Assembly (NCBI GenBank): GCA_965227945.1
Contig: CBDDGQ010000005.1
Coordinates: 868,001 to 932,000, forward strand
Source: Azorhizobium sp965227945
GTDB taxonomy: Bacteria > Pseudomonadota > Alphaproteobacteria > Rhizobiales > Xanthobacteraceae
DNA length: 64,000 nt
Direction of reading: 5' to 3'
Of the stretch, positions 38,074 through 47,100 are shown in pieces; within the stretch, counting starts at the first letter, position 1, and each line of letters starts with the position of its first letter. The position numbers and the translations under genes were made by a program. The notes beneath the pieces are model-generated. The model was not told where the DNA came from. It saw only the letters and a list, made by a program, of their open reading frames with translations, and searched no databases.

Positions 38074-39213
38074 ATGCCGCTCCTGAGCCGCCATCGCCGC
38101 TATCTGGGCCTGCTGTTCGTCGGCATCCTGGCCGTGCTGTTGCTGGGCAACGTGATTCCCGACCCCATGGGGCGCGGCATCTGGCGCACCAAGGGGGTGC
38201 CGCCGGCCAACGCCTGGCAGCGGATCCAGGCGACCACCCAGTCCCTGGGGCTCTATCTGCAGGACAATTTCGGCTTCCGCGCCAGCCTGCCCGTGCTCCG
38301 GCGGGAGCTGCGGGCGGCGGTGGGCTCGCCCAATGACCGCTACATCTATGCCGGCCGCAACGGCCGCCTGTTCTGGGCCCGGGAGAACACGCCGGAGCAA
38401 TCGTCCGGCGACCTCATCCGCACCGAGGCGGTGGATCGCTTCGTGCGCATGGTCGAGATTCTGCAGCGGGAGGTGAAACCGCTGGGCACCAAGGTGGTGG
38501 TGGCGGTGCCGCCCAATGCCCAGTCGGTGGAACTGGCCGACCTGCCGGCGTGGCAGCGCACCTTCGAGCGGCGGCCGACGGAATATGACCTGATGCTGGA
38601 CGGCCTGAAGGCCGGCGGTATCACGGCGGTGGACCTGCGCGCGGTGCTGCGGGCCGCCCCCTTCCAGGGGCCACGGTATCTGCTGACGGATTCGCACTGG
38701 AACCGCGCCAGCTCGGTCTATGCCTTCAACGCCACCATGGTGGCGGCGGGGCATCCGGACTGGCAGGTGGACCCGGCCAAGATGCTCGGCCCGCTGGCGC
38801 CCACGCCCTCGGGCGACCTGACGCGCACCATGCGCATGCCGCCGGACATTGCCGATTTCGACTATGGCCTGAACCTGGAGCGCCCCGAGGTGCCGGAGGC
38901 GCGGACCCCGGCGCTCAAGCTCACCCATGAGCATCCCGGCTTCCAGCCCTATGTGCAGACATATGCCGCCACCGGCCCGCGGGTGCTGATCATCGGCGAC
39001 AGCTTCACGGTGCAGATCTGGACGCGGCTGTTCGCCTCGACCCCCGTGGCCGAGGCCGCCTGGATGCACTTCAGCCGCCGCACCCTGGGCCATTGCGGCT
39101 TCGATTTCGCCGACGTGAAGGCCTATGACCCGCAGCTCATCATCCTGGCGCGCACGGAACGCTTCTTCCCGTGCCTGAACGAGGCCTGGCCCTATAATCT
39201 GCCGCCCAGCTGA
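38074..39213 (+). CDS. AlgJ/AlgX-like SGNH periplasmic acetyltransferase
   Basis: This 379-residue protein has one N-terminal membrane anchor (about 9-27) and a periplasmic SGNH-like domain. The catalytic residues match the AlgJ/AlgX pattern: Asp206 and His208 in TDSHWN, and Ser310 in IIGDSFT. It probably receives acetyl groups from the MBOAT partner and transfers them to an exported polysaccharide. Start ATG 38074 is two bases past the algI-like stop, so the pair is an operon and likely translationally coupled. No alginate or cellulose synthase genes are adjacent, so the polymer is unknown. Confidence 0.87.
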   Translation: MPLLSRHRRYLGLLFVGILAVLLLGNVIPDPMGRGIWRTKGVPPANAWQRIQATTQSLGLYLQDNFGFRASLPVLRRELRAAVGSPNDRYIYAGRNGRLFWARENTPEQSSGDLIRTEAVDRFVRMVEILQREVKPLGTKVVVAVPPNAQSVELADLPAWQRTFERRPTEYDLMLDGLKAGGITAVDLRAVLRAAPFQGPRYLLTDSHWNRASSVYAFNATMVAAGHPDWQVDPAKMLGPLAPTPSGDLTRTMRMPPDIADFDYGLNLERPEVPEARTPALKLTHEHPGFQPYVQTYAATGPRVLIIGDSFTVQIWTRLFASTPVAEAAWMHFSRRTLGHCGFDFADVKAYDPQLIILARTERFFPCLNEAWPYNLPPS

Positions 39214-39300
39214 CGCCCGCGCACAAGTACGCCGGCGCCTCGCCGCCTAAGGGGCTGGCGCCAGCCGTCGGGATGACCGGGGCGGGGCTCCCCGCGCCAG

Positions 39301-39639
39301 CTACAGCGAGAAGCTGGTGCCGCAGCCGCAGGAGGCGGTGGCGTGGGGATTGTCGATCTTGAACGCCGACCCGATCAGGTCATCGACAAAATCGATCCGC
39401 GAGCCAGACAGATAATCCAGTGAGACCTTGTCCACCACGATGGTGGCGCCGTCGCGCTCGATGATGGTGTCGTCGCTGCCCCGCTCCCGCGTCACATCGA
39501 AGCGATATTGGAAGCCGGAGCACCCGCCACCCTCGACGCTGACGCGCAGCACGCTCTGCGGGGCTTCCCCCGCCAGGATCTCGGAGATGCGGCGTGCCGC
39601 GTTGGCGGTCACGACCACGGTGTCTTCAATGGTTTCCAT
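39301..39639 (-). CDS. erpA: Iron-sulfur cluster insertion protein ErpA/HesB family
   Basis: This 112-residue A-type carrier has the three conserved cysteines, Cys40 (GGGCSGFQY), Cys104 and Cys106 (ASCGCGTSFSL), that hold a transient [Fe-S] cluster. It delivers clusters to apoproteins in the cytoplasm. The name erpA follows the single-copy HesB-like gene beside dgt in alphaproteobacteria; IscA/SufA are alternatives. Start ATG 39639 has GAAAG upstream. It is divergent from dgt. Confidence 0.92.
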   Translation of the reverse strand: METIEDTVVVTANAARRISEILAGEAPQSVLRVSVEGGGCSGFQYRFDVTRERGSDDTIIERDGATIVVDKVSLDYLSGSRIDFVDDLIGSAFKIDNPHATASCGCGTSFSL

Positions 39640-39762
39640 GGGACTTTCAGCGCCTATCGGCGGTTGATCGGTTCGTCTTTGGATAGTTAAGTGCGCCCGC
39701 CGCCAAGTCAACGCCGCCGGATCTCCGGACGGCGGTGATTCTTTTGCGGGCAGGGAGGACCG

Positions 39763-40959
39763 ATGGCGGTTTCCGGTGCAACGCCCCGGGTGGTGTGGGC
39801 GAGCGACCCGGTGTGGACGCGGGGCCGGCTGGTGCCCGAGCGGGAGGGCACGCGCAGCGCGTTCCGCCGCGATTGCGACCGGATCATCCATTCCACCGGC
39901 TTCCGCCGCCTGAAGCACAAGACGCAGGTCTTCGTCTTCCATGAGGGCGATCACTACCGCACCCGCCTCACCCACACGCTGGAGGTGGCGCAGATCGCCA
40001 GGTCCATCGCCCGGGCGCTGGGCCTCGACGAGGATCTGGCGGAGGCCCTGGCGCTCGCCCATGACCTCGGCCATCCCCCCTTCGCCCATGCCGGCGAGCG
40101 GGCGCTGGACGCCTGCATGGCAGAGTATGGCGGCTTCGATCACAACGCCCAGTCGTTGCGCGTGGTGACCCGGCTGGAGCGCCGCTATGCCGCCTTCGAC
40201 GGGCTCAACCTCACCTGGGAGAGCCTGGAGGGCATCGCCAAGCACAACGGCCCGCTGCTGGATGCGGCCGGGGCCAGCCTGCGGCGGGATGGCGCGCCAT
40301 TGCCCCATGCCATTGTGGCGCATTCGGCGGTCCAGGACCTGGAATTGTGGAGCCATGCCGGGCCCGAAGCGCAAGTGGCGGCCATTTCCGACGACATCGC
40401 CTATGATGTGCACGACATGGACGACGGCCTGCGCGCCCGCCTGTTCACCCTCGAGGAGCTGCGCCATCTGCCCCTGGTGGGCGACGTGCTGGCCGAAGTG
40501 CGCGCTTTGTGGCCGGACCTGGAGGACGGGCGGATCATCCACGAAGTGATGCGGCGGCTGATCACCCGGCTGGTGGAAGACGTGGTGGCGGAAACCCAGG
40601 CCCGCGCCCGCGGCGCCAATCTGCGCTCCAGCTATGATGTGCGCATGCTGGGCACCCCCCTGGTCGCCTTCTCGCCGGCCATGCGCACCGCCGAGGCGGC
40701 GGTGAAGGGCTTCCTATTCCCGCACATGTACCGCCATGCCCGGGTCAATCGCATCATGGACGAGGCCAAGGGGGTCGTGCGCGACCTGTTCGGGCATTTC
40801 CTGGCCAACCCGCAGGATCTGCCGGAGGATTGGCGCCTGGCGAGCGCCGATCCCACCCGTCTGGCCCGGCGCGTGACCGACTATATCGCCGGCATGACCG
40901 ATCGCTATGCGCTCGATCAGCATGCCCGCTTCTTTGACACGACACCGGAATTGCGTTAG
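39763..40959 (+). CDS. dgt: dGTPase-like HD-domain triphosphohydrolase
   Basis: This 398-residue protein belongs to the deoxyguanosinetriphosphate triphosphohydrolase-like family. The HD metal site is complete: His71 (RLTHTLEV), His100-Asp101 (LAHDLGHPPFAH) and a later conserved Asp in SDDIAYDVHD. It hydrolyses dNTPs to nucleosides and triphosphate, helping control nucleotide pools. Start ATG 39763 has GGGAGG at good spacing. argS begins 32 bases downstream, suggesting co-transcription. Confidence 0.92.
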   Translation: MAVSGATPRVVWASDPVWTRGRLVPEREGTRSAFRRDCDRIIHSTGFRRLKHKTQVFVFHEGDHYRTRLTHTLEVAQIARSIARALGLDEDLAEALALAHDLGHPPFAHAGERALDACMAEYGGFDHNAQSLRVVTRLERRYAAFDGLNLTWESLEGIAKHNGPLLDAAGASLRRDGAPLPHAIVAHSAVQDLELWSHAGPEAQVAAISDDIAYDVHDMDDGLRARLFTLEELRHLPLVGDVLAEVRALWPDLEDGRIIHEVMRRLITRLVEDVVAETQARARGANLRSSYDVRMLGTPLVAFSPAMRTAEAAVKGFLFPHMYRHARVNRIMDEAKGVVRDLFGHFLANPQDLPEDWRLASADPTRLARRVTDYIAGMTDRYALDQHARFFDTTPELR

Positions 40960-40991
40960 GCGCCGGTGCCCTCATCACATCGGACACAGTC

Positions 40992-42749
40992 ATGAATGTC
41001 TACGCGATCTTCGCCGGTCACGTGCGGGATGCCGTAGCCACCCTCGCCAGCGCGCAGGGCGCGGCGGACGGCCTGGATCTCTCGCGCATCGTGGTGGAGC
41101 CGCCGCGCGATGCCGCCCACGGCGATCTCGCCACCAACGCCGCCATGGTGCTGGCCAAGGACCTGGGTCTTAAGCCGCGGGACCTGGCCGAGCGCATCGC
41201 CGAACAGCTCCGCGCCGTGCCGCAGGTGGCGAAGGTGGACGTTGCCGGCCCCGGCTTCATCAACCTGACCCTGGAGCGGGCCTTCTGGCCGCAGGTGCTG
41301 GGCGCCGTGCTGCGCGCCGGGCCGGACTTCGGCCGCGTCACCGCGGGGGCGGGTGAAGCGGTGAATGTGGAATATGTCTCCGCCAACCCCACCGGGCCGA
41401 TGCATGTCGGCCACTGCCGTGGCGCGGTGTTCGGAGACGCTTTGGCCAGCCTGATGGCGTTCGCCGGCTATAAGGTGACGCGGGAATATTACATCAACGA
41501 TGCCGGCGCCCAGGTGGATGTGCTGGGCCGTTCCGTGTTCCTGCGCTATCGCGAGGCGGTGACCGGCGCGGCGGCGGAGATCCCCGACGGGCTCTATCCC
41601 GGCGACTATCTGGTGCCGGTGGGCCAGGAACTGGCGCAGATTCACGGCTCGGCCTTCCTGGAGGCGCCGGAAGCCGAATGGCTGCCGGTGTTCCGCAGCT
41701 TTGCCATCGGCGCCATGATGGTGATGATCCGCGAGGATCTGGCGGCGCTCGGGATTTCGTTCGACGTCTTCTTCTCGGAGCGCTCGCTGACCGTCGGGCC
41801 GGACCGGGTGGGGCTCACCATCGAGCAGTTGCGCCGGACCGGGGAGGTCTATCAGGGCCGCCTCGCCCCGCCGAAGGGCGCGCCCATCGAGGATTGGGAA
41901 GACCGCGAGCAGACCTTGTTCCGGACCACGGACTTCGGTGACGACGTGGATCGCCCGCTGGTGAAGTCCGACGGCACCTATACCTATTTCGCCGGCGACA
42001 TCGCCTACCACAAGGACAAGTTCGACCGTGGCTTCCGCCGCATGATCGATGTCTGGGGCGCCGACCACGGCGGCTATGTGAAGCGGATGACTGCGGCGGT
42101 GAAGGCGGTGTCCGCCGGGCAGGCGACCTTGGATGTGGAGCTGTGCCAGCTCGTGCGGCTGTTCCGCAATGGCGAGCCGGTACGCATGTCCAAGCGGGCG
42201 GGCTCGTTCGTGACGCTACGGGAGGTCGTGGACGAAGTGGGCCGCGACGCGGTGCGCTTCATGATGCTGTTCCGCAAGAACGATGCGCCGCTGGATTTCG
42301 ATCTCGCCAAGGTGATCGAGCAGTCCCGCGAAAATCCCGTGTTCTATGTGCAATATGCGCATGCGCGAGCTCAATCCATCCTGCGCAATGCAAAAGAACA
42401 ATATGCGGATCTACCCGCCGAATGCAGCTTTTACGCGCATGCGCCGCTGGATCGACTGGACGACGATGGCGAGCTGAGTCTGGTGCGCCGGCTGTCCGGC
42501 TGGCCCCGTTTGGTGGAGCAGGCGGCGACGGCCCGCGAACCGCATCGGGTGGCCTTTTATTTGCATGACGTGGCAAGCGATTTTCACGGTCAATGGAACC
42601 GCGGAAAAGACTTGCCACATTTACGCTTCATTATGGAGAATGATCGAGAATTGACCATGGCGCGTTTGGCTCTGGTCCATGGCGTGGCCGCGGTCCTCGC
42701 CTCAGGTCTCGGCTTGCTGGGCGTTGAGGCCGTCGATGAAATGAAGTGA
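40992..42749 (+). CDS. argS: Arginyl-tRNA synthetase
   Basis: This 585-residue class Ia synthetase has an N-terminal Add-1 domain (about 1-105), HVGH at 138-141 (HIGH motif), the MSK-type loop VRMSKRAG near 399-402 and a helical DALR anticodon-binding C-terminal domain ending LLGVEAVDEMK. It charges tRNA-Arg and needs tRNA for amino acid activation. The SPOR gene starts 80 bases after its stop. A stretch around 42350-42440 is less GC-rich than its surroundings but keeps the frame and family pattern. Confidence 0.97.
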   Translation: MNVYAIFAGHVRDAVATLASAQGAADGLDLSRIVVEPPRDAAHGDLATNAAMVLAKDLGLKPRDLAERIAEQLRAVPQVAKVDVAGPGFINLTLERAFWPQVLGAVLRAGPDFGRVTAGAGEAVNVEYVSANPTGPMHVGHCRGAVFGDALASLMAFAGYKVTREYYINDAGAQVDVLGRSVFLRYREAVTGAAAEIPDGLYPGDYLVPVGQELAQIHGSAFLEAPEAEWLPVFRSFAIGAMMVMIREDLAALGISFDVFFSERSLTVGPDRVGLTIEQLRRTGEVYQGRLAPPKGAPIEDWEDREQTLFRTTDFGDDVDRPLVKSDGTYTYFAGDIAYHKDKFDRGFRRMIDVWGADHGGYVKRMTAAVKAVSAGQATLDVELCQLVRLFRNGEPVRMSKRAGSFVTLREVVDEVGRDAVRFMMLFRKNDAPLDFDLAKVIEQSRENPVFYVQYAHARAQSILRNAKEQYADLPAECSFYAHAPLDRLDDDGELSLVRRLSGWPRLVEQAATAREPHRVAFYLHDVASDFHGQWNRGKDLPHLRFIMENDRELTMARLALVHGVAAVLASGLGLLGVEAVDEMK

Positions 42750-42829
42750 CCGTCTCGTCTCGCGCTTTCGCCACTCTTGCGGCGCAGCACTCGGCGGTCT
42801 GGGCGGTTAACGGATACGATCGAGGCGAC

Positions 42830-44350
42830 ATGGGCGACGAAAGCAGGTTCCGCTACCGGCGAGACGAAAACTCCGCCAGCGACGGACGCGCGCCGCGCGT
42901 GGAGCATCCCGGCGCGCCAACGCCGCGCACCGCACCCGGCGGCAGCCGGGCCGACGATGCGCTGGCAGAGCTGGCGCGCCTGATCGGGGATCAGGACCCG
43001 TTCGCGGACTTCGGTGATCTGCACAAGCCCGAGCCGGAACCGGTTCGGGCGCGTCCGCGCGCCGAGGCGGCGCCGATCCCGCAATTTGCCGCCGCCCCGG
43101 TGGAGCGCCGCTTTGACGATTGGCAGCCGGGCCGTCGCGGCCTGCGCGAGCCGCCGCCGGGCACCCCGTCTCCCCAGGCCCCCACGCCGCCGGCGGATGA
43201 GTGGACCGAACAGGGCCGTGGCGCCGTCCGCTCCGGTTATGGGTCCTTGTCCCGCAAGCCGGAGCGCGATCCCGAGCCGGAGCCGGAGTATTATGATGAT
43301 GAGCCGGACGTGCCGACGCGCGCCGGCGTCGCCCCGCCACATGGGCAGGCCCAGCCGCAGGGGCGTCATGTCCCGCCGGGCGAGGACGATGCCGCTTATG
43401 CCTATAGCGCGCAGCGCGACCAGTATCAGGACGATTACGACGACGCCTACGATCCGGCCTACACCGACGACGGCTATATGCCGCCCCATGACGAGGACCT
43501 TTATGGGGCGGAGCCCCGTCGCCGCAAGAGCCGCATGATCCTGCTGCTGGTGGCCTCGGTGATCGGCCTGGTGGTGGCGGGCGTGGCCGGCGTGTTTGCC
43601 TATCGCATGGCCACGGGCAGCGACACCACCCAGTCGGCCGCAGGCCAGCCGCCGGTCATCAAGGCCGGCTCGACCCCGGTGAAGACCGCAGGCCCGACGC
43701 CGGGGGCGCCTGGTGCGGATGGTCAGAAGCTCATTTACGACCGGGTGGGCGGCGCCCAGCCGGGCACCGAGCGGGTTGTGCCGCGGGAAGAACAGCCGGT
43801 GGACGTGAATGCCGCAGCGGCTGCGGCCGCGGCCGCGCAGCCGGCCTCCCAATCCGCGCCCGGCGCCACCGAGCCCAAGAAGGTGAAGACCCTGACCGTG
43901 CGGGCCGATGGCTCAGTGGTGACCCCGACCGCTGTCCCGGCGGCCCAGCCGGCGCGCCCCAGCGGTGTGGCGCCGGTCGCCTATGCGCCGAACCAGAACC
44001 CGGTGCCGGTGACCCCGCCCGCGCCGTCGCCGGTGGCCACCACCCCTGCCACCGGCGCCACGGCCGCCGTGACCCCGCCGCCCACCGCCCCCGCGGCCAA
44101 TGGGGCCTATGTGGTGCAGGTGTCCTCGCAGAAGTCTGAAAGCGATGCCCTGGGCTCCTGGAAGGTGCTGCAGTCGCGCTTCCCGCAATTGCTGGGCAGC
44201 TACAAGGCGACTGTGAAGAAGGCAGATCTCGGGGATCGCGGCATCTATTACCGCGCCCAGGTCGGACCGTTCAGCACCCGCGAGCAGGCGAACGATCTCT
44301 GCAACAGCCTGCGGGCGCAGGGTGGCGACTGCCTCGTCCAGAAGAACTGA
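42830..44350 (+). CDS. SPOR-domain membrane protein
   Basis: This 506-residue protein has a ~235-residue cytoplasmic region rich in Pro, acidic residues and Tyr, one membrane helix at about 236-258 after RRRKSR (N-in, C-out), a long Pro/Ala/Thr periplasmic linker, and a C-terminal SPOR domain (about 425-505, from AYVVQVSSQKSESDA to CLVQKN). SPOR domains bind denuded septal peptidoglycan, so it is a likely division-site protein of the FtsN/DedD type. Start ATG 42830 has GAGG five bases upstream. It follows argS as in many alphaproteobacteria, but nagZ and scpAB, the usual next genes, are absent here. Confidence 0.88.
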   Translation: MGDESRFRYRRDENSASDGRAPRVEHPGAPTPRTAPGGSRADDALAELARLIGDQDPFADFGDLHKPEPEPVRARPRAEAAPIPQFAAAPVERRFDDWQPGRRGLREPPPGTPSPQAPTPPADEWTEQGRGAVRSGYGSLSRKPERDPEPEPEYYDDEPDVPTRAGVAPPHGQAQPQGRHVPPGEDDAAYAYSAQRDQYQDDYDDAYDPAYTDDGYMPPHDEDLYGAEPRRRKSRMILLLVASVIGLVVAGVAGVFAYRMATGSDTTQSAAGQPPVIKAGSTPVKTAGPTPGAPGADGQKLIYDRVGGAQPGTERVVPREEQPVDVNAAAAAAAAAQPASQSAPGATEPKKVKTLTVRADGSVVTPTAVPAAQPARPSGVAPVAYAPNQNPVPVTPPAPSPVATTPATGATAAVTPPPTAPAANGAYVVQVSSQKSESDALGSWKVLQSRFPQLLGSYKATVKKADLGDRGIYYRAQVGPFSTREQANDLCNSLRAQGGDCLVQKN

Positions 44351-44852
44351 CCCCCGAAAGGGATCACGGAGGGGCTTTGCCGATGCCGGAGGCGTCTGCA
44401 GAGCCCTCTTTCGTTGGCCGCCTGCATGTCCTGTCCTCAGCAGCGCAGGACTGACGCGGCGCGCGCCGGGGCGGCGGAGCGGCGATGTCGGGTATGAGGC
44501 AGGATGATCTTGGCGATGGGCGTCCGGTCGACGCTGAGGCGCCTGTCAGGCCCCTCAAGCGGGCGCTTGTGCGCGGGTTGGGCGAATGAGCGCCGCCCAA
44601 GACAGCGGTCGATTGCAGCCACGCCCGCCCTCCGCCTCGACAGGGCCTGGCGGTGCTGACGCGGTCTTCAGAGGACGCCGGCCTGTCGCGGCGCCCGTTG
44701 CCGTTCGCCCCCCTCAGTCTCCCCAAAAAAAGGCCGCCCCGTCGCCGGTGCGGCCTTCTTGATCGTCGGTCTGGCTGTGCCTGGACCGGAAGGGCGTCAG
44801 TGGCCCCCGCCGCACCTGTGCGGCAGGGAACAGCGGCGACGCCCCGCAGCGC
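44351..44852. other. Intergenic region between SPOR gene and gltA
   Basis: About 500 bases with no convincing gene on either strand; open frames have no ribosome binding site or recognisable product. Only the gltA terminator (44725-44757) is identifiable. This is where nagZ would lie in many relatives. Confidence 0.5.
44725..44757 (-). terminator. Terminator of gltA
   Basis: AAGGCCGC/GCGGCCTT forms an 8-bp stem with a 12-nt loop, flanked on the left by A7, which becomes a T-tract on the minus strand. It lies about 95 bases beyond the gltA stop. Confidence 0.8.
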
Positions 44853-46160
44853 TCACTTGCGCTTGGACATGGGCACGTAGTCGCGCCGCGCCGCGCCCGT
44901 GTAGAGCTGGCGGGGACGACCGATGCGCTGGCCCGGATCCTCGATCATTTCCTTCCACTGGCCGATCCAGCCCACGGTGCGGGCGAGCGCGAACAGCACG
45001 GTGAACATGGTGGTGGGGAAGCCCATCGCCTTCAGCGTGATGCCGGAATAGAAATCGATGTTCGGATAGAGCTTCTTCTCGATGAAATATTCATCGTGCA
45101 GCGCAACGCGCTCCAGTTCGATCGCCACGTCCAGCAGCGGATCGTCCTTGATGCCCAGCTCGGCCAGAACTTCGTGGCAGGTCTGCTGCATGATCTTGGC
45201 GCGCGGGTCGTAGTTCTTGTACACCCGGTGACCGAAGCCCATCAGACGGAACGGATCGTTCTTGTCCTTGGCGCGGTTCACAAATTCCGGGATGCGGTCC
45301 ACATGGCCGATCTCGGTGAGCATCTTCAGCGCCGCTTCATTGGCGCCGCCATGGGCGGGACCCCACAGGCAGGCGATGCCGGCGGCGATACAGGCGAACG
45401 GGTTGGCACCCGAGGAGCCGGCCAGACGCACGGTGGAGGTGGAGGCGTTCTGCTCGTGGTCCGCGTGCAGGATGAAGATCTTATCCAGGGCACGCGCGAG
45501 CGTCGGGCTCACCTTGTAGTCTTCGCAGGGAACTGCGAAGCACATGTTCAGGAAATTCGACGTATAGTCGAGGTCATTTTTGGGATAGATGAAGGGCTGG
45601 CCGATGGAATATTTGTAGGCCATCGCGGCCAGGGTCGGCATCTTCGCGATCATCCGGATCGATGCAATCAGCCGCTGCTGCGGATCGGATATGTCGGTGG
45701 AGTCGTGATAGAAAGCCGACAACGCGCCGACCGAGGCCACCATGATCGCCATGGGGTGGGCGTCGCGGCGGAAGCCGTTGGTGAAGCGGGTCATCTGGTC
45801 GTGAACCATCGTGTGACGGGTCACGGAATAATCGAAGTCCGCCTTTTGGGCCGCCGTGGGCAGTTCGCCGTACAGCAGCAGATAGCAGGTCTCCAGGAAG
45901 TCGCCCTCGGCCACTTGCTCGATGGGGTAGCCGCGATAGAGCAGCACGCCCTCGTCACCGTCGATATACGTGATGTCGCTCTCGCACGAGGCGGTGGAGG
46001 TAAAACCGGGATCGAAGGTAAACATGCCGGTCTGGGCATAGAGCTTGGAGATATCGACCACGTCGGGGCCGATCGTGCCGCTCTTGATCGGGAAATCCCA
46101 GCTCTTGTCGCCCACTGTCAGTTTCGCCGCTGTGGCTGCGGTAGGTGTGGTGGCGTCCAT
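44853..46160 (-). CDS. gltA: Citrate synthase (type II)
   Basis: This 435-residue enzyme condenses oxaloacetate with acetyl-CoA in the TCA cycle. Signature blocks include LLYRGYPIEQ, MVASVGALSAFYHD, the catalytic His segment GPAHGGANEAAL, and FGHRVYKNYDPRA. Length and the N-terminal beta domain match the hexameric, NADH-sensitive type II enzymes of Gram-negative bacteria, though allostery is not shown by sequence alone. Start ATG 46160 has GGGAG upstream. Confidence 0.96.
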   Translation of the reverse strand: MDATTPTAATAAKLTVGDKSWDFPIKSGTIGPDVVDISKLYAQTGMFTFDPGFTSTASCESDITYIDGDEGVLLYRGYPIEQVAEGDFLETCYLLLYGELPTAAQKADFDYSVTRHTMVHDQMTRFTNGFRRDAHPMAIMVASVGALSAFYHDSTDISDPQQRLIASIRMIAKMPTLAAMAYKYSIGQPFIYPKNDLDYTSNFLNMCFAVPCEDYKVSPTLARALDKIFILHADHEQNASTSTVRLAGSSGANPFACIAAGIACLWGPAHGGANEAALKMLTEIGHVDRIPEFVNRAKDKNDPFRLMGFGHRVYKNYDPRAKIMQQTCHEVLAELGIKDDPLLDVAIELERVALHDEYFIEKKLYPNIDFYSGITLKAMGFPTTMFTVLFALARTVGWIGQWKEMIEDPGQRIGRPRQLYTGAARRDYVPMSKRK

Positions 46161-46273
46161 GGGGTCTCCCGTTTTCTAGGGCCGAATGCTGATACCTTCG
46201 CGAATGCGAAAGGATCTCGCGCGCAGTCGTAAACCCTCCCTAAATTTGCCGCAAGCGCTCCCGCGCCTCCCGC

Positions 46274-46918
46274 TCAGGCGGTCAGCCGCCGGGCCGCCTC
46301 CGCCAGTTCTTCCGGGGTATTGATATTGGTGAACGGGTCTCGCGGTTCGGCGTCCCAGACCTCGGTTTCAGCGCCGATTTCGGCCATGAACCGGCCCACG
46401 CGCCGTTCTCCCGCCACGAGATACGCCCTGAGGGCGGACCCCAGGTTGCGGTGCCAGAGACCGATCACCGGATGCGTGCGTCCGCCGGATTCCGCGCAGA
46501 CCGCAACGGCGCCCGTGGACCGCTGGCGGGCCCGGAGCCGGGTCACGAGGTCGTGCGGCAGAAACGGGCTGTCGGCGGGGACGCTCACCAGCCATTCCGG
46601 ACCTTCGGGTGCGCGGGCGATCGCTTCAAGGCCGGCCAGCAGGCCGGCGAGGGGGCCGGGATGATCCGGCATCGGGTCGGGCAGCACCGGCAGTCCGAAC
46701 GCCGCAAACCGGTCCGGCGGGCCATTGGCGGAGAGCAGCATATGGTCCACCTGCGGGGCCATCGCAGCCATCACATGGGCCAACAGGGGCCGCCCCGCCA
46801 GGGACATTAGGGCCTTGTCTGTTCCACCCATGCGTCGGCCCAGGCCGCCGGCCAGGATGAGGCCGACCACCGGCGGCGGGGCCGAACTGGGGCCGTCGTC
46901 TGAGGCAGAAGCGATCAT
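46274..46918 (-). CDS. mobA: Molybdenum cofactor guanylyltransferase
   Basis: This 214-residue nucleotidyltransferase has the MobA loop LILAGGLGRRMGGTDKAL near 20-37, the PDHPGPLAGLLAGLE block and VPADSPFLP with the metal-binding Asp. It attaches GMP to molybdopterin to make the bis-MGD cofactor used by DMSO reductase-type enzymes. mobB is not adjacent. It lies 113 bases upstream of gltA on the same strand; a functional link to gltA is unlikely. Confidence 0.92.
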   Translation of the reverse strand: MIASASDDGPSSAPPPVVGLILAGGLGRRMGGTDKALMSLAGRPLLAHVMAAMAPQVDHMLLSANGPPDRFAAFGLPVLPDPMPDHPGPLAGLLAGLEAIARAPEGPEWLVSVPADSPFLPHDLVTRLRARQRSTGAVAVCAESGGRTHPVIGLWHRNLGSALRAYLVAGERRVGRFMAEIGAETEVWDAEPRDPFTNINTPEELAEAARRLTA

Positions 46919-47035
46919 GCCGTTAGTCTAGCAGAGGAGGGGCGGTCCGGCGTGGCGCGATGGCTGCCGTGCGCCCACTGCCGCGTGATCATGACGCGCC
47001 TGCCGCCGGCGCTCGGCCATGCCGCGGCCGAACGC

Positions 47036-47062
47036 AAAAACGCCCGGCGAGGCCGGGCGTTT
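47036..47062 (-). terminator. Terminator of the ndvB-like gene
   Basis: CGCCCGGC/GCCGGGCG forms an 8-bp GC stem with a GAG loop, extended by AAA/TTT and ending in T5 on the minus strand, about 40 bases past the ndvB-like stop. Confidence 0.85.
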
Positions 47063-47100
47063 GCAGATTTAGATCCGGTGCAAGCGCCACCGATCGGGGT

